Shown: in pieces, positions 48,934-60,954 of the stretch
Layout of the letters: each line of letters opens with the position of its first letter
Position numbering within the stretch: position 1 is the stretch's first letter
From: Sipunculus nudus
Taxonomy: Eukaryota > Annelida > Sipuncula > Golfingiida > Sipunculidae
DNA length: 64,000 bases
Direction: 5' to 3'
NCBI GenBank assembly: GCA_026874595.1
Contig: CM049309.1
Span: forward strand, 23,811,033-23,875,032
Translations under genes and position numbers: made by a program
The notes under the pieces: generated by a model
Seen by the model: only the letters and a program-made list of their open reading frames with translations
What the model was told of the DNA's origin: nothing
Database searches by the model: none

Positions 48934-50374
48934 GTATCCGCCAAAACAGAGTTTTGCGGATACTATGTTTTCAGTCGGACGCCGCCGCGGCCGCTGCCGC
49001 CGCCGCCGCCGCCGCGTAGGTGTCTGGATAACTCCTCCGTAACCGCTGGGCGGAATTTTACGAAACCCGGGATTATGTTCGGGTCACATGTGAACAAAAA
49101 AACGATTTTGTTTTGACCTCTGACCTTTCCTCTGCGCTCTGCGTCTATTTGTGCATCTGTTTCCACACATAAACCAACATATCTCGGGAACCGTTTGACC
49201 GATCAGGCTAAAAATTTTACACAAATGTAGCCCTTGCATAGCTTTATAACATACACTAATTTTTGGGTGGCGCCACCTTCAACCATTTTTGAACTGCGTC
49301 CATCTGTTCATCTGCCTTGGGATAAAATCACTCATATCTCTGCATTGGTTGGACTTATCCACCTGAAATTCGGCATGTGTATACATCCTGGATAGCTTTC
49401 TCGGATTTGTGACAGGTGGCGCCACCTACATTCACGTTTACGCTGCAGACATCCAAGCTCATATCTCGGGAACCGTTTGACCGATCAGGCTAAAAATTTT
49501 ACACAAATGTAGCCCTTGGATAGCTTTATAACATTCACTAAAAATGGTGGCGCCACCTGCAACTATTTTTGCACAGCGTCCGTCTGTTCATCTGCCTTAG
49601 GATAAAATCACTCATATCTCTGCATTGGTTGGACTTATCCACCTAAAATTCGGCATGTGTATACATCCTGGATAGCTTTCTCGATTTTGTGACAGGTGGC
49701 GACACTTACATTCCCGTTTACACTGCAGGCATCCAAGCTCATATCTCGGGAACCGTTTGGGCCAAAATTTTGCATGTGTATAGATTTCACATAGCTCTTT
49801 ATCATACGCAAAACCATATTGGCACAGCATCCGTCTGTTTGTCTGCCGTTGGATAAAATCACTCATATCTCGACAGTGGTTGACATATTTGCCTAAAATT
49901 TTGCAGGTTTATAAATCCTGGACAGCTCTCTGGATTTTATTACAGGTGGCACCACTTACATTCCAGTTTACGCTGCAGACATCCAAGCTCATATCTCGGA
50001 AACCATTTGACCGATTGGGCCAAAGTTTTTCATGTGTATAGATCTTACATAGCTCTTTATCTGGTGGCGCCACCTGCAACCATTTTTGCACAGTGTCCGT
50101 CTGTTTGTCTGCCACGGGCTAAAATCACTCATATACATGTAGTGTTTGACTTATTTGCCTTAAATTTTGCATATGTATACAACTTGGACAGCTTTCTTGA
50201 TTTTGTGATAGGTGCATGGCGCAACCTACATACACATTTCGGCTGCAGACATCCATGCTAATGTGCAACACTTCACTCTATTTCCCCTTGCCACTCAATC
50301 CATGCCTCACTTCACCCATGCAACTCTGATTTAGGCGGATACACGTAGTCGCTTGTCGACTACCCGTATTCTAG
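48934..50374 (+). mobile_element. H2: Helentron-associated-type non-autonomous element
   Basis: The 5' end is a hairpin, GTATCCGC…AGA…GCGGATAC (48934-48962). The word GTATCCGCC recurs inverted as GGCGGATAC at 50334-50342, just inside the 3' end. A perfect 7-bp hairpin GTAGTCG-CTTGT-CGACTAC (50345-50363) follows, then CTAG (50371-50374). A hairpin shortly before CTAG is the known 3' signature of Helitrons, and a subterminal inverse of the 5' end is that of Helentron/Helitron2 forms. The interior has a (CCG)n tract (48979-49015) and four core units of about 250-290 bp. No protein domain was seen. Confidence 0.72.
49170..50260 (+). repeat. Four core repeats inside H2 (250-290 bp)
   Basis: Units start ATATCTCGGGAACCGTTTG near 49170, 49461, 49741 and 49991, with a degenerate fifth start near 50257. 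Each unit has two half-modules ending in a copy of, or a variant of, GGTGGCGCCACC. The exact palindrome is at 49266-49277, 49415-49426, 49546-49557 and 50063-50074. Confidence 0.9.
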
Positions 50375-52058
50375 TTTACAGTTGAGATCACAAATTCCGC
50401 CCACCGTTGAGGTAGACACTGACAGATTGGACAGTTGGTAATAAAATCATTTTATACAAGATGAAAGGTTAAATCTAATTGCAGAGGGAGATAATATAAT
50501 CAGATAATGACATGGATTCATGTTATACTTTCTTCTGTTAATTTATATTAAAAACTGTCATATGTTCCTAGAAGCGTCTCAGGTAAAATTATTTATAAGA
50601 TAATAAAAAAAGATATATTAACAGGAAGGCAACAAATGAATGATTCTTTCATATAAAATAGTTTTATTACTTTAAGATCTGATGACTTTGACTTGGATTT
50701 CCTTCCGGCCGGAGGGATTTCTTTGCAAATCTGCTAGGACATACATACTTTACAAGGAAACAGATATTTGAGTCACAAGAAACATGCAAATATATGGCCC
50801 AATCAGTCTTCAAAAGTTGCACTTAAGTTGATAAAATTAAGTGATTCGTTTGAATAAGTGTATATAGGAAATAAGCTCCTAGGCAATGGCTTCATTGATT
50901 GTCTCACAATTTGGTGTGTCGCAAGTTCTCAGATTTCCTGACCAGATTATGGAGTTTTATTATTTTACAATAAAAAAGGGGGATTATATATAGTCTTTGT
51001 TCGGCTAACAAAAGAATCAGAAATATAAAAGATTTATTAACAAATCACATAAACCAGAAAAATAGTGTTACATGTATCTGTCATGTATAACCCTGAGGTC
51101 AAATATTCACAGTTTAATCCTTTTATTATTGAAAATTAAAAAAAAAAAATTCTAAACATTGAGCGAATGATATGTGATGCAATTTAGTGTTGTTCTTATC
51201 CATTGTTTCTAAGTGTAAAGGATGTACAAGGGTTTCTACAAAAATATGTTTTGAAGACTTCAGAAGAGGCAGTCTCTCTCAAACATCCAAAGTGAAATTG
51301 TCATTAAATTGGAAATGTAACTGGATTCCTTAATCTGCATCTGTCTCAATCAATGGTCAATCATACTGTCCAGTACTTCAGAACCGTCTTGCAAACTTGG
51401 CTCACAAAAATAATACCAAAAAAAATAATTTATTACTTGAAATTTTTAACGCTTATCAAATTAGATTGGTACAGTATCTTAAACATATCAGATAGCGCTC
51501 TACCATCCAAGGCTCAATATGATACTGAAAAGGAGAGCAAAACTAAATCGATTACAAAAGAATTTACCATTAGAGAAGTTTATTACGTGTTTCCGTTTTC
51601 GTTGTCTTTGGATTCGTTGTCAAGACTCCAATAATGTCAGCCAGAGTCGACATTTCCAAAAAAAAAAAAAAAAAAAAAAACAATGACAGCCTCTCCTGTC
51701 AAATCAAGTTTACAGCCATCCAGACCCCATGATCCAGCTCATGACTTCGTCTAAGATTTGACAGAGGTGTCTGGTTTTTAATTATTAATTCTTTATTATT
51801 CTGTATTTTCACAATCTGAATCAGGATTAGGGCTGAGATTCTGATGAATTATAATTTTTTAAAAATCATTTGTTGAGAATAAATGTTAAAAAAGAATGGT
51901 TTAAACGAAAACATTGTGTATACAGCATTTTATACCGAAATGTAAAAGGAATGGATTATAGAAACTAATGTAATATGCACCAGTCTCACTGATTACTCAT
52001 TACGTATTGGTAAAAATAGAAACTCTTTGCCAGGTCCTAGGAGTTATCAACGTGTGTA
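50375..52058. other. AT-rich, no gene; A-run
   Basis: An A-run lies at 51658-51680. Nothing else was recognised. Confidence 0.5.
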
Positions 52059-52652
52059 CTGTGTTAGAATCTTTAGAATGTTCGAGCAATGGAAGGTTCT
52101 CGGCTGGAGGTGAAAAGATATAAATAGGGGGCTGTGTTTTAGAGCCGAGAGAGAGGTGAGAGAATATTCTAGCGGACACAGAAGCGTTTATGTCAGTTTG
52201 TGGGACCTATTCCGATAAGTGCGGCCATTATAGATTTTCTTCAGATTTTCTTCTGGATTTTGTGACGAATCTTATTTGGTCTTCAGTTTACTTTCTGATT
52301 TGTTACAAGAGCTTTACATTGGACTGTTATTCTCCAAGAGAATGTGTGTGAACTTTTCATCCGGCTTATTCATTTTAAAGGACTGTGACAGTGTGTGATT
52401 GTATTGTGTGATTGTATTGATTGGTTGTTATACTGCTGTTATACTGTGTCATTGTATTGATTTAGTGTATTGTAATGTTAGGGTTGTTTTAGGAATAAAG
52501 TATAGTTATATGTTAACTAAGAACCACTGACTTCTTTTTTTCATTCCCTAGACATTTCACTCTGCCTAGTGTTACAGAATCTTCATTTTTTTATCTCCTT
52601 GACAAAATTTATGTTCATCACGCATACGTGATCTGATGATATTAGGTTCCGT

Positions 52653-52656
<4 letters not shown>
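52059..52656 (+). mobile_element. Solo LTR of the gypsy-type family, 5'-truncated (598 bp)
   Basis: It aligns with the last three quarters of the other LTRs. It keeps the TATA box (52119-52126), AATAAA (52494-52499) and the end TTCCGTAACA. The first 220 or so bases of the LTR are missing. The right end runs directly into a TA microsatellite, in line with ATAT-rich target sites at the other copies. Confidence 0.88.

Positions 52657-52699
<43 letters not shown>
52657..52699. repeat. (AT)n microsatellite
   Basis: Pure AT run abutting the LTR end. Confidence 0.95.
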
Positions 52700-52701
<2 letters not shown>

Positions 52702-53125
52702 TATTCCATAGTTTGTCAAATTCATCTGGGTGCCTGGCAAGTGGGCAGCATATGTTGATTATATTACTTTTTGCTGTGCAGCTTTCCGCTTGAAGGTTAT
52801 TGTACCTATTTTGTTCATGTTGGTCAACATCCAGATGATCCTCAAACTGTTGTCAATGATTTACTCTTTAACAGGAAGCGAATTGTGGAAAGTAAAAACA
52901 ATTCATACTAGGATAGAGTAATACCTAGGTTCTGTAATTCATATTTGTTAGTGTGCGTTTCAGCAATGACAGCAAAAAAATTAGTGGCTTCCTTAGGAAG
53001 ATCCGCAAATAGGAACAAATATAGAGATTATATTTTTCTATTAGAAAATACACATTAAATATTATCATTGGTCCAGTTTCTGTTTTTATTGGGACCTTGT
53101 ATAAATAATTATCAATTTATGTTAT
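52700..53125. other. No gene seen
   Basis: Short unique-looking segment between the LTR and H1b. Confidence 0.45.
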
Positions 53126-55370
53126 AACAAGGCCTACAGGCCTAATGCGAACCTGTGCATTGGGAAATACACCATGTATAATGCTTCAATGCAGGACCAT
53201 TACTTTTCATCTATATGAACAATGCAAGTACTAAACATTCTGAATAAGAAACAATTACACAAACATCACTGCTGAAATTCTGGCATGGGTGCACACAACA
53301 CAAAAACGATTGTAGCTGGCACCACCAGTCTTGTATACAACGAAGCTATCAGAGATATACACATATGCCAAATTTCAGACTGATATATCAAATTCCTCCT
53401 GAAAAATAAACAGGGGCACACATTGTGCAAAAATTATTGTAGGTGGCACCACCAGTCTTGTATACGACAAAGCTATTCGATATGTATAAATATGCCCAAT
53501 TTCAGGCTGATATATCAAATTCCTCTGTAGAAATAAGCAGGCACATACACTGTGCAAAAGTCAATGTACATGGCACAACCTGTCTTGTAAATGAGAATAC
53601 CATCAAAGACGCATAGACAGGTCAAAATATCAGTCCAATACATCAAACTTCCCCAGGGTTTGATGCACTGGGCTGACAAGGCTTAGGTGAGTAAGGCAGT
53701 TGCCCCCAAGTGACCTGTAACAGATTGCTGCCTCAAGCTACTGCACGAGTGAACTCTTGACCTGTACCTGGCTGCACTGAGTGAACTTTTGACCTGTTGC
53801 ATAATCTGACACAGTTTGCAGTCTGTCAAAGTTATAAATAGATTCAGGCTGATCTTTGGTGCCAAATATGATGCAGTGAGCAGTCTGCCAAAGCTATAAA
53901 TAGAATGCAGGTACTGCACTGAGTGAACTCTTGACCTATACCTGGCTGCAGTTCTTCCAATCCTGGCACTGTGCCAAAACTATTTATAGAGCTGACATCA
54001 TCTTGGCTAATGGCCAACATAAAGGCACTGGCAATCTGCCAATGGTAAAACAAGGTGCTGCCATCTGAACACAAAAGTGGTCCCTACTTGAAATAACTTT
54101 GAAATTTATTTTCCCAATACAAAATGCTTTTCAGCTGCCTTTTTATAAAAAAGAAATCAGGAATATATGTAAAAATTATTACGGATGCATACTGAATGCA
54201 AAATTAAAATATCTAAATGATGGCAAATTCTTGAATTAAGTTGAGTAGGGATACCATTAATTTATAATCCACGTACAGTTGTCTTTATATAGCTACAGAG
54301 AGCTGAATATCCATGATTGTAACATTGCCTGGTATGATGAACAACTTAAATCATAAATCCAAATTTTTTAAAAGCTTTTAAAAAAACTTTCTTTTCAATA
54401 TTAACCAAAGATAACCTGAAATCTAAATGTCTAGTGGCATGATGTAATAGATGCTGATAAACTGGTGCCAGGCTAGATGTAAAAGCATCACACAACGAAC
54501 ATATATGGTAAAATTACTCAATTCAATATCCATAATTCAGCCAAAAATCATTCATGTGGAACAATTAATGACAATTATTGTAAGAATTATTGTAGGAATT
54601 ATTCTTGTAAAATATTTAAAATACTGGCATCAGTGGCATCAGTCGAAAAACGTTTCGCAGGTTTATAACTCATATAGGACGATACAGCAAACTGGCTAAG
54701 TTCAGCTTCCCGTAACTCAGCCAAAAAGCACTGAACTAAAACCATTTGAACAAACTTCAGAAAGCACTACCCTAGGATCATTTCTGTGCAATATTAAACA
54801 TTTTGGCCATATGCTTTCAGGGGAGAAGATTTTGTAGCCCTCAGTGTGATACAGGCATTGATGACCCTGTACAAAAAAGGCCGATGCAGGTGGCGCCACC
54901 AATACCTCAATTTCAGATATGACCTATGTGACCAACATTGACATAAAATTTGGTGATGATAGCTACAGCCGTTTCTGAGATTTAAATTTTAAAATGCTTT
55001 TTTGCACAGTCAACAAAGTTCAAACTCCCGTATCTCGGCCAAAAATCTCCGAACTAGAACCATTCGAACAAACTTGAGAGAGATTGTTCCAGGAGTCATT
55101 TCTGTGAAATATTGGACAATTTGGCTGGACAGTTTTGGAGAAGAAGCTTTTTAAGCTTTTTCCCTATAAAATCTAAGAAAATGCAGTTAGAAAAAAAAAT
55201 AAACAAAATCCGATATAGTTTTTTGGATGACTGATTATTTGCAAAAAAATTGGTGATGCTAGCTCCTGCCGTTTTTGAGATAGCTATGTTTAACGTACAG
55301 ACGACGCACGACAGACGACGCACGACGGACGACGCCGCACCATCGCATAAGCTCACAGGTTCGCTAAAAA
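53126..55370 (-). mobile_element. H1b: second, inverted copy of H1
   Basis: About 2.25 kb, inverted relative to H1a. The subterminal inverted repeats are intact: CACAGGTTCGC at 55354-55364 and GCGAACCTGTG at 53147-53157. The AGGCC/GGCCT hairpin lies at 53131-53145. Next to the 5' end is a CGACG-rich tract (55300-55340). The exact GGTGGCGCCACC is at 54889-54900. It has fewer internal short repeats than H1a. Confidence 0.7.
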
Positions 55371-57606
55371 TGTATAATAACTGTCCATTTGTCTATTACT
55401 ATTTGCCGTTAGCCCTCCTTGTACCCACTGCTTCAACTATACCCTATATAGACTAGGAGGATTAACTGATACCGTTTTCATGTGATTACCATAATTCGGG
55501 TTATTGTTCAGTCTGTTGTCTTATGTTTCACTTTGACATAATCTGTCTGGCTTATGAGTCTGCTCATTTTCTCAATTTTTATCATTTGTGTTTTCTCTCA
55601 TGTTCTCTGGTCTGGTAAATGGGTCAGGATTTTTTTAAAGAACAGGGTGGTCTAGGATATTGGAAGCACCGTGGGTTATTGATTTAAGCAATCAGTGCTA
55701 GGACAAATATAGAACAGCATTGATTATATGAAGGACTGAAGTGATAGTACCATGACACAACATCATTGATTATATCAGGGAAAGAAGTGATAGTACAATG
55801 ATAGAAAAGGATGCTAAACAGAAATTCATTTCGATTCTGCGAAAACCAATGATACAGTGATCTCTAGGTCTGTATCCGATAGAAACCTTATCTACGATGT
55901 TGAGAATCATCGACGTTATATTTACTGTTTGTTCATTACATCAAGTATTATGGTTAAAACATTGAATAAAATCACTGTTAATCCCTGTTAAGTGATATCT
56001 TATGACAACAGGAATCAGAAAATGCAGTAATCTCAAAGGAAACCGAAATACTGTATTTCTTTCTATAAAAAAGGCTGTATATAAGTATATATAAACTGTG
56101 GTGGTCTGGTGTGATGATGTATATTTTACGATCATCGGAAGTTGACATTACCAGTGTGTGAAGATGCGGGCTGGAATTGGCTTTTGTCAATCATCGGTCT
56201 TGGTTTTACAGATTTGTCCAAAGTCTTATAAGCCGAACCGGGCCAACCTTTACGTTTTATTTTGCTATGTTGCTGTGGATGAATCTGTGAGGAATTTCAG
56301 GAGATTTAGTCCAGAGGAGGGAACAGAGGCGTCTGGTTCGAAAAACTCGAATATGCTTTCTCTTCATGCGGGCAAAAGCTGTGGTTGTCCTTTCCCAGGA
56401 TTTTTTTAAATGATCGCCCAATTTTGAACAAACCTAGGACATTTTCAACTTCTATGTTAACCAGGGGAAAGGGGTGCAACAAATACCTATTTAAATTATG
56501 ACAAAGAGGGCTGACTCATAAAAAATGTCCTCTCAATGTTAATATTTAATATAGTAGATTATATGGTGCAGACGTAGTGCTGTAAGACAAATGTTAGACA
56601 TTTCACAGAACAGAAATCAAAATAATAAATACAAATGTTTACAAAACACATGCGCACTGGCACATGGATAAAAATGTATTCCTTTTGTTCTATAATGATG
56701 TACGTCCGACTGTGTACAAAATAATTCACTACATATGTAGGTAACAGCTCATAATTAACCTTCTGTATAAGTGAACAAACACTATAATTATATAATCATT
56801 ATCATTCTTAAGCTTACTCATAGTCTTGGTGTATATTTTAATGCGTAAAGAGCTCCTTCACTAATATTACATAATATGGCATATTTCATTATATGTTTAT
56901 AATTAAACCTAAAGGCTTGGGTGAAGTTACCCATTTAGCCTATAACATATCATAACCTTTCGCAATAACATATTCTGTAAGAATATTGAAAATAAGAATA
57001 AAATATCCAGAAATGCAGACCAAAATACAAAAAAATAAAGCTTAGTGAATTGGAAGTTGAGTTCAGTGAGTGGTTTTGGTATTTAGTGTGCCATCAGAGA
57101 AGTTAAAATTTGAATATAAATATTGTAAAGAAAATGAGAGAAACAGCCTCCCGAGGACGCTAGCTTCTCAAGAGGGTCCTTAACTTTGTGGTTTTCCATA
57201 TAGCTCAATACATAATAAAAAATGTGAGGTGCTCGTATTCACAGAACAATTCCCAAAGATGTTTTCAATTATGGTTCATTTTTCAATTACGGTTATGGCA
57301 TCACTGGTTAATAGTGTACTATTTACCGGTCTGTTTGTGAGATAAGTACACTAAATTTGCTGCTTTACTACTTGAAGAAGTGGTCAATGTCATGATAAAA
57401 CCAATGTGAAATCAGCGTTAAATGGACGGTTTAAGGTTAGTTCTTCAGATATTTACGTAATTTTTTTATGCATCTTCAATTGAAAATGGCCAGCATTCGA
57501 GACTACTCCTTGGAATAGCCAGCAAACAGGTTATAAGTCCGGCACAGAAATGAAAGAGTCAAATTCTAATTTTCTCCAACTCTGAAAGATGTAATAGATA
57601 CGTGTA
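55371..57606. other. No gene recognised
   Basis: AT-rich sequence without recognised elements. Minor open frames lack support. Confidence 0.45.
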
Positions 57607-57805
57607 TGCTGATCACGCCCGATGTCGCTCAGCTAGTTGGTCGAGAGTGCTTGGAGCCGCGTGGCTCGGCGGGGGCGTCAGACGGCAACACTTGTGCTGC
57701 TCAGTGGACAGGAATGAAAGAAACCACGAGGGACTTATCACACCCAGTCGACTGATTAGAGCTGCCGGAAAGCAACCATTTAATAACCCTCTGAAAATCA
57801 GATGA
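57607..57805 (+). mobile_element. tRNA-related SINE candidate
   Basis: A GC-rich island in AT-rich sequence contains TCGCTCAGCTAGTTGG (57625-57640) followed by TCGAGAGTGCTTGG. This is very like a tRNA D-arm and Pol III A box. A B box (GGTTCGANTCC) is not clear; the best position, GGACTTATCACACCC near 57730, is poor. It is therefore called a decayed SINE or tRNA pseudogene, not a tRNA. The 67-codon open frame over it is not considered coding. Confidence 0.4.
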
Positions 57806-58411
57806 AATCTAAATGTGCCACCCGTTCAGCCAAGCTGGCCTCTCGGTGCGACTGTCAGAGATATTGAATATTTTAGCTTGTTCTCAAATTCAACATGTAG
57901 ACTTAAGATCTATAGATTTTCTAATGACTTGAGTAAACTCAATGATTGTACCGTAGTCGCATTGATTGGTGCTGTGTCATTGTAACCTCATGTTACTCCT
58001 ATTCAGTACATACATAAGTTAACGTGACAGGCGTTGGCCAGTGCCAACGTTTAACTGATATGTACGCACGTTGTAACGTTAAAATGATCCAGCTATCACA
58101 CCCACATTCAAGGGCGTCTCTGTTAATCCTGCGACAGGATTTATGCATACTTTCTCACGGTGTTTACCAAACCTCCATACAATGAATATTTCTGATTGCA
58201 TATTATTGTTTCAATTTTTCGCAAAATACAGATCAATATAAGCACGGACAGCGCCTGAGGTATCGGTCAGTTTACACCCCCCCCCCCCCCCACCACCACC
58301 TCCTCCGCCCTTCAGCCAAATAGTCTCCCTGTCACCCAACTGTAATCAATGCTGAATGTGTTGAAATAACACATCCGCTTTCTTCATGTATTGACTGAGT
58401 TGTACTTTAAA
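57806..58411. other. No gene; C-tract
   Basis: A C-run lies at 58277-58291 followed by CACCACCACC. Nothing else was recognised up to the LTR. Confidence 0.5.
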
Positions 58412-59233
58412 TGTTGACTCCGTTCCGTAACCTAATATCAACAGATCACGTATGCGTGATGAACATAAATTTTGTCAAGGAGATGAAAAAAAAACAGATT
58501 CTGTAACATTAGGCAGCGTGAAATGTCTAGGGGAATGAATAAAGAAGTCAGTGTTTTTTTGTTAATAAATAACTATAATTTATTCTTAAGCAGCCCTAAC
58601 ATTACAATACACTAAATCAATACAATCACACAATAAAATAAACAAAGTGCACAATACCTCAATACCACCACTGTCACAGCGATAAGTCTTTAAAAATGTA
58701 TAAGCCGGACGAACAGTTCACACTAATTCTCTCGGAGAATAACAGTCCAATGTAAAGCTCTTGTAACAATTCCGAAAGTAAACTGAAGACCAAATAAGGT
58801 TCGTCAAAAATCCAGAAGAAAATCTGAAGAAAATCTATAAATTCCGCACTTATCGGAATAGGTCCCACAAACTGACATACACGCTTCTGTGTCCGCTGGA
58901 ATATTCTCTCACCTCTCTCTCGGCTTTAAAACACGGCCTCTTGATATAACTTTTCACCTCAAGCCGAGAACCTTCCACTTCTCGAACAATCTAAAGAACC
59001 TAACATAATAAACAAGCTCAAAGAACATACTAGAACAAAGAACGATATGTATCTAAGGGTTCAACCAATGCGGATTAAACCGAGCCTGCAACATCCGGCC
59101 AGGCGAGGCCACTACAACACGAGCTACGCGTGGCGCACAAACCAAATGCCAACAACACATGGAACATCCGTGTGCACAATAAAACAATCGTCTGTAAGAC
59201 CGCTGCACACAATTAAAAGGGGTACCTATAACA
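58412..59233 (-). repeat. 3' LTR of copy 2 (822 bp)
   Basis: It starts (minus strand) TGTTATAGG at 59233 and matches the other LTRs to about 58440. Its last bases differ from the usual TTCCGTAACA: the minus strand reads GGTTACGGAACGGAGTCAACA-like sequence, so the exact end (58412-58440) is uncertain. The TATA word is lost. An AATAAA-like signal is retained near 58575. Confidence 0.85.
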
Positions 59234-59245
59234 CTCCCCCTCCTG
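59234..59245 (-). other. Polypurine tract (copy 2)
   Basis: AGGAGGGGGAG on the minus strand, directly before the LTR. Confidence 0.8.
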
Positions 59246-59367
59246 TAAGAAAAAAGGAAGTTTCTCAAAACTTTCTTTTTTTGCGATCACAATCACAAAA
59301 TTTTTACAACGTCTCAAAATTCATCTTATTTACAACATTACATGAACATCTCGTTTACAAAATTTCA

Positions 59368-59780
59368 TGATCATCTCGATAAGCAATCAGCAAGAACATT
59401 GTCTTTCCCTTTAATGTGTTTGATTTCAAGATTGTAATTCTGTAAGAACAAACTCCATCTCAACAATCTTTGATTTTTACACTTCAACTTGTTCATGAAC
59501 GTGAGGGGATTGTGATCACTGACGACAGTAATAGGCTTGACTGATGAAGTAACATAAACTTCAAAATGTTGCAATGCAAAAATTAAACCCAAACATTCTT
59601 TTTCAATTGTGGAGTAGTTTTTCTGGTTTGCATTAAACTTTCTTGAGAAATAACAAATTTGATGATCTATGCTATCATTGCCTTCTTGTTACAACACAGC
59701 ACCAGCAGCAGTATTACTAGCATCTACAGCTAACTTAACAGGTACAGAAAAATCTGGAGCTACGAAAACTGGTGAACTTT
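59368..59780 (-). pseudogene. RNase H domain of copy 2
   Basis: It begins with L-A-V-D-A-S-N-T-A-A-G and runs to G-K-D-N-V-L-A-D-C-L-S-R and a TGA at 59368-59370. Motifs VDAS, SRKFNANQKNYSTIEKE, SDHNPL and KGKDN-ADCLSR are in the usual order for a gypsy RNase H. A single in-frame TAA (59689-59691) breaks it shortly after the first motif. Apart from that stop the frame continues without a shift. Confidence 0.9.
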
Positions 59781-60720
59781 GCAGAATTGTTTTAAAATTC
59801 TGAAATGCATTTTCACACTGAACATTCCATACAAATTTTTGTTTCTTCTTTAACAAATTAGTCAAAGGTTCAGCTACAGCAGAAAAATTTGGACGTAACT
59901 TCCTGTAGTATCTAACCATACCAAGAAAACGCATTACATGCTTTTTGTTTTCTGGTCTAGGAAATGCAGAAATAGCACTTATTTTAGCACCAACAGGTTT
60001 TACTTGAACCTGCCCTACAATATGACCCAAGAGTGTTTCTTTTGTATGACATATTTTTTCTAAGTTGACGGTCAGACGTGCTTCACTGAGTCTTACGAGG
60101 AGGTCGCGAAGAATTTGCAGATGTTTCTCCCAGGTGTCGCTGTACACGATAAGGTCATCAATATATGCGTCGCAGCCCTGAATGTCCTTGACAAGCATAT
60201 GGATGAGGCTCTGATACGTGGCTGGCGAGTTCTTCATGCCAAACGGCATAACTCTATACTGGTACAGTCCCTGTGGCGTCACAAATGCGGACACTTCTGT
60301 GGTCCGTTCTGTCAGCGGAACTTGCCAGAATCCTTTGACCAAGTCAAACTTGGAAACATATCTGGAACTACCGACTCTATCAATACAATCATCGATCCTC
60401 GGAATCGGGAACGTGTCAGTCTTGGTGACAGAGTTCAGTTTTCGATAATCTGTGCACATACGGTAACTTCCATCAGGTTTTGGCACAAGAATACATGGTG
60501 AACTCCAGTTACTGTTTTCAATAAAATCATTGTCCAACAAATATTGATACTTTTGCTTTTCTATATGGATGCTGCTTGACTGCGCTTACTTGCCAACATC
60601 GACGTCATGGCACAATATGTTAGTTCGCGTTGGAATGTCACTAAACAAATGTTCATAATTCCGCAGCAGGTTTGGGGTCTTGTTGTTGTGCGGTAATATG
60701 TGACAGTTTGGCATCCAGGT
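59781..60720 (-). pseudogene. Reverse transcriptase of copy 2
   Basis: From 60540 the frame is open for over 280 codons, through the RT and into RNase H. Motifs in order are S-S-P-C-I-L-V-P-K-P-D-G-S, TDYRKLN, PIPRIDD, KFDLVKGFWQVPL (first catalytic Asp 60343-60345), MPFGMKNSPATYQ, AYIDDLIVYS (Asp pair 60154-60159), LGHIV, FLGMVRYYRK and FSAVAEPLTNLLKK. The region just before it (60720-60541) holds the homologous N-terminal part broken by frameshifts. It would copy element RNA to DNA; here it lacks a continuous polyprotein. Confidence 0.93.
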
Positions 60721-60954
60721 TGTTAAGCATGTCTGAGTATTTTAGTGGTACTGTTCCACACTGAATGTCTACATCACACTTACAACCAGTACCTACTTAA
60801 AGTGGGTCAGGGTCAGTTTTTACACAATTAACAGCAGTAACATTTTGTACAACATCTGATGTGCTAATTTTGTCATGATATGGTTTCAACATGTTTACAT
60901 AGCACAGTTGTGTCTTCTTATGCTTATCTAGTGTCAACAGTATGTAATTTAAAT
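60721..60954 (-). pseudogene. Linker between integrase and RT (copy 2)
   Basis: The minus strand keeps C-Y-V-N-M-L-K-P-Y-H-D-K followed by polar sequence with an in-frame stop. The V-N-x-L-K-x-Y type motif commonly ends the integrase part of such polyproteins. It matches 2416-2560 of copy 1. Confidence 0.7.
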
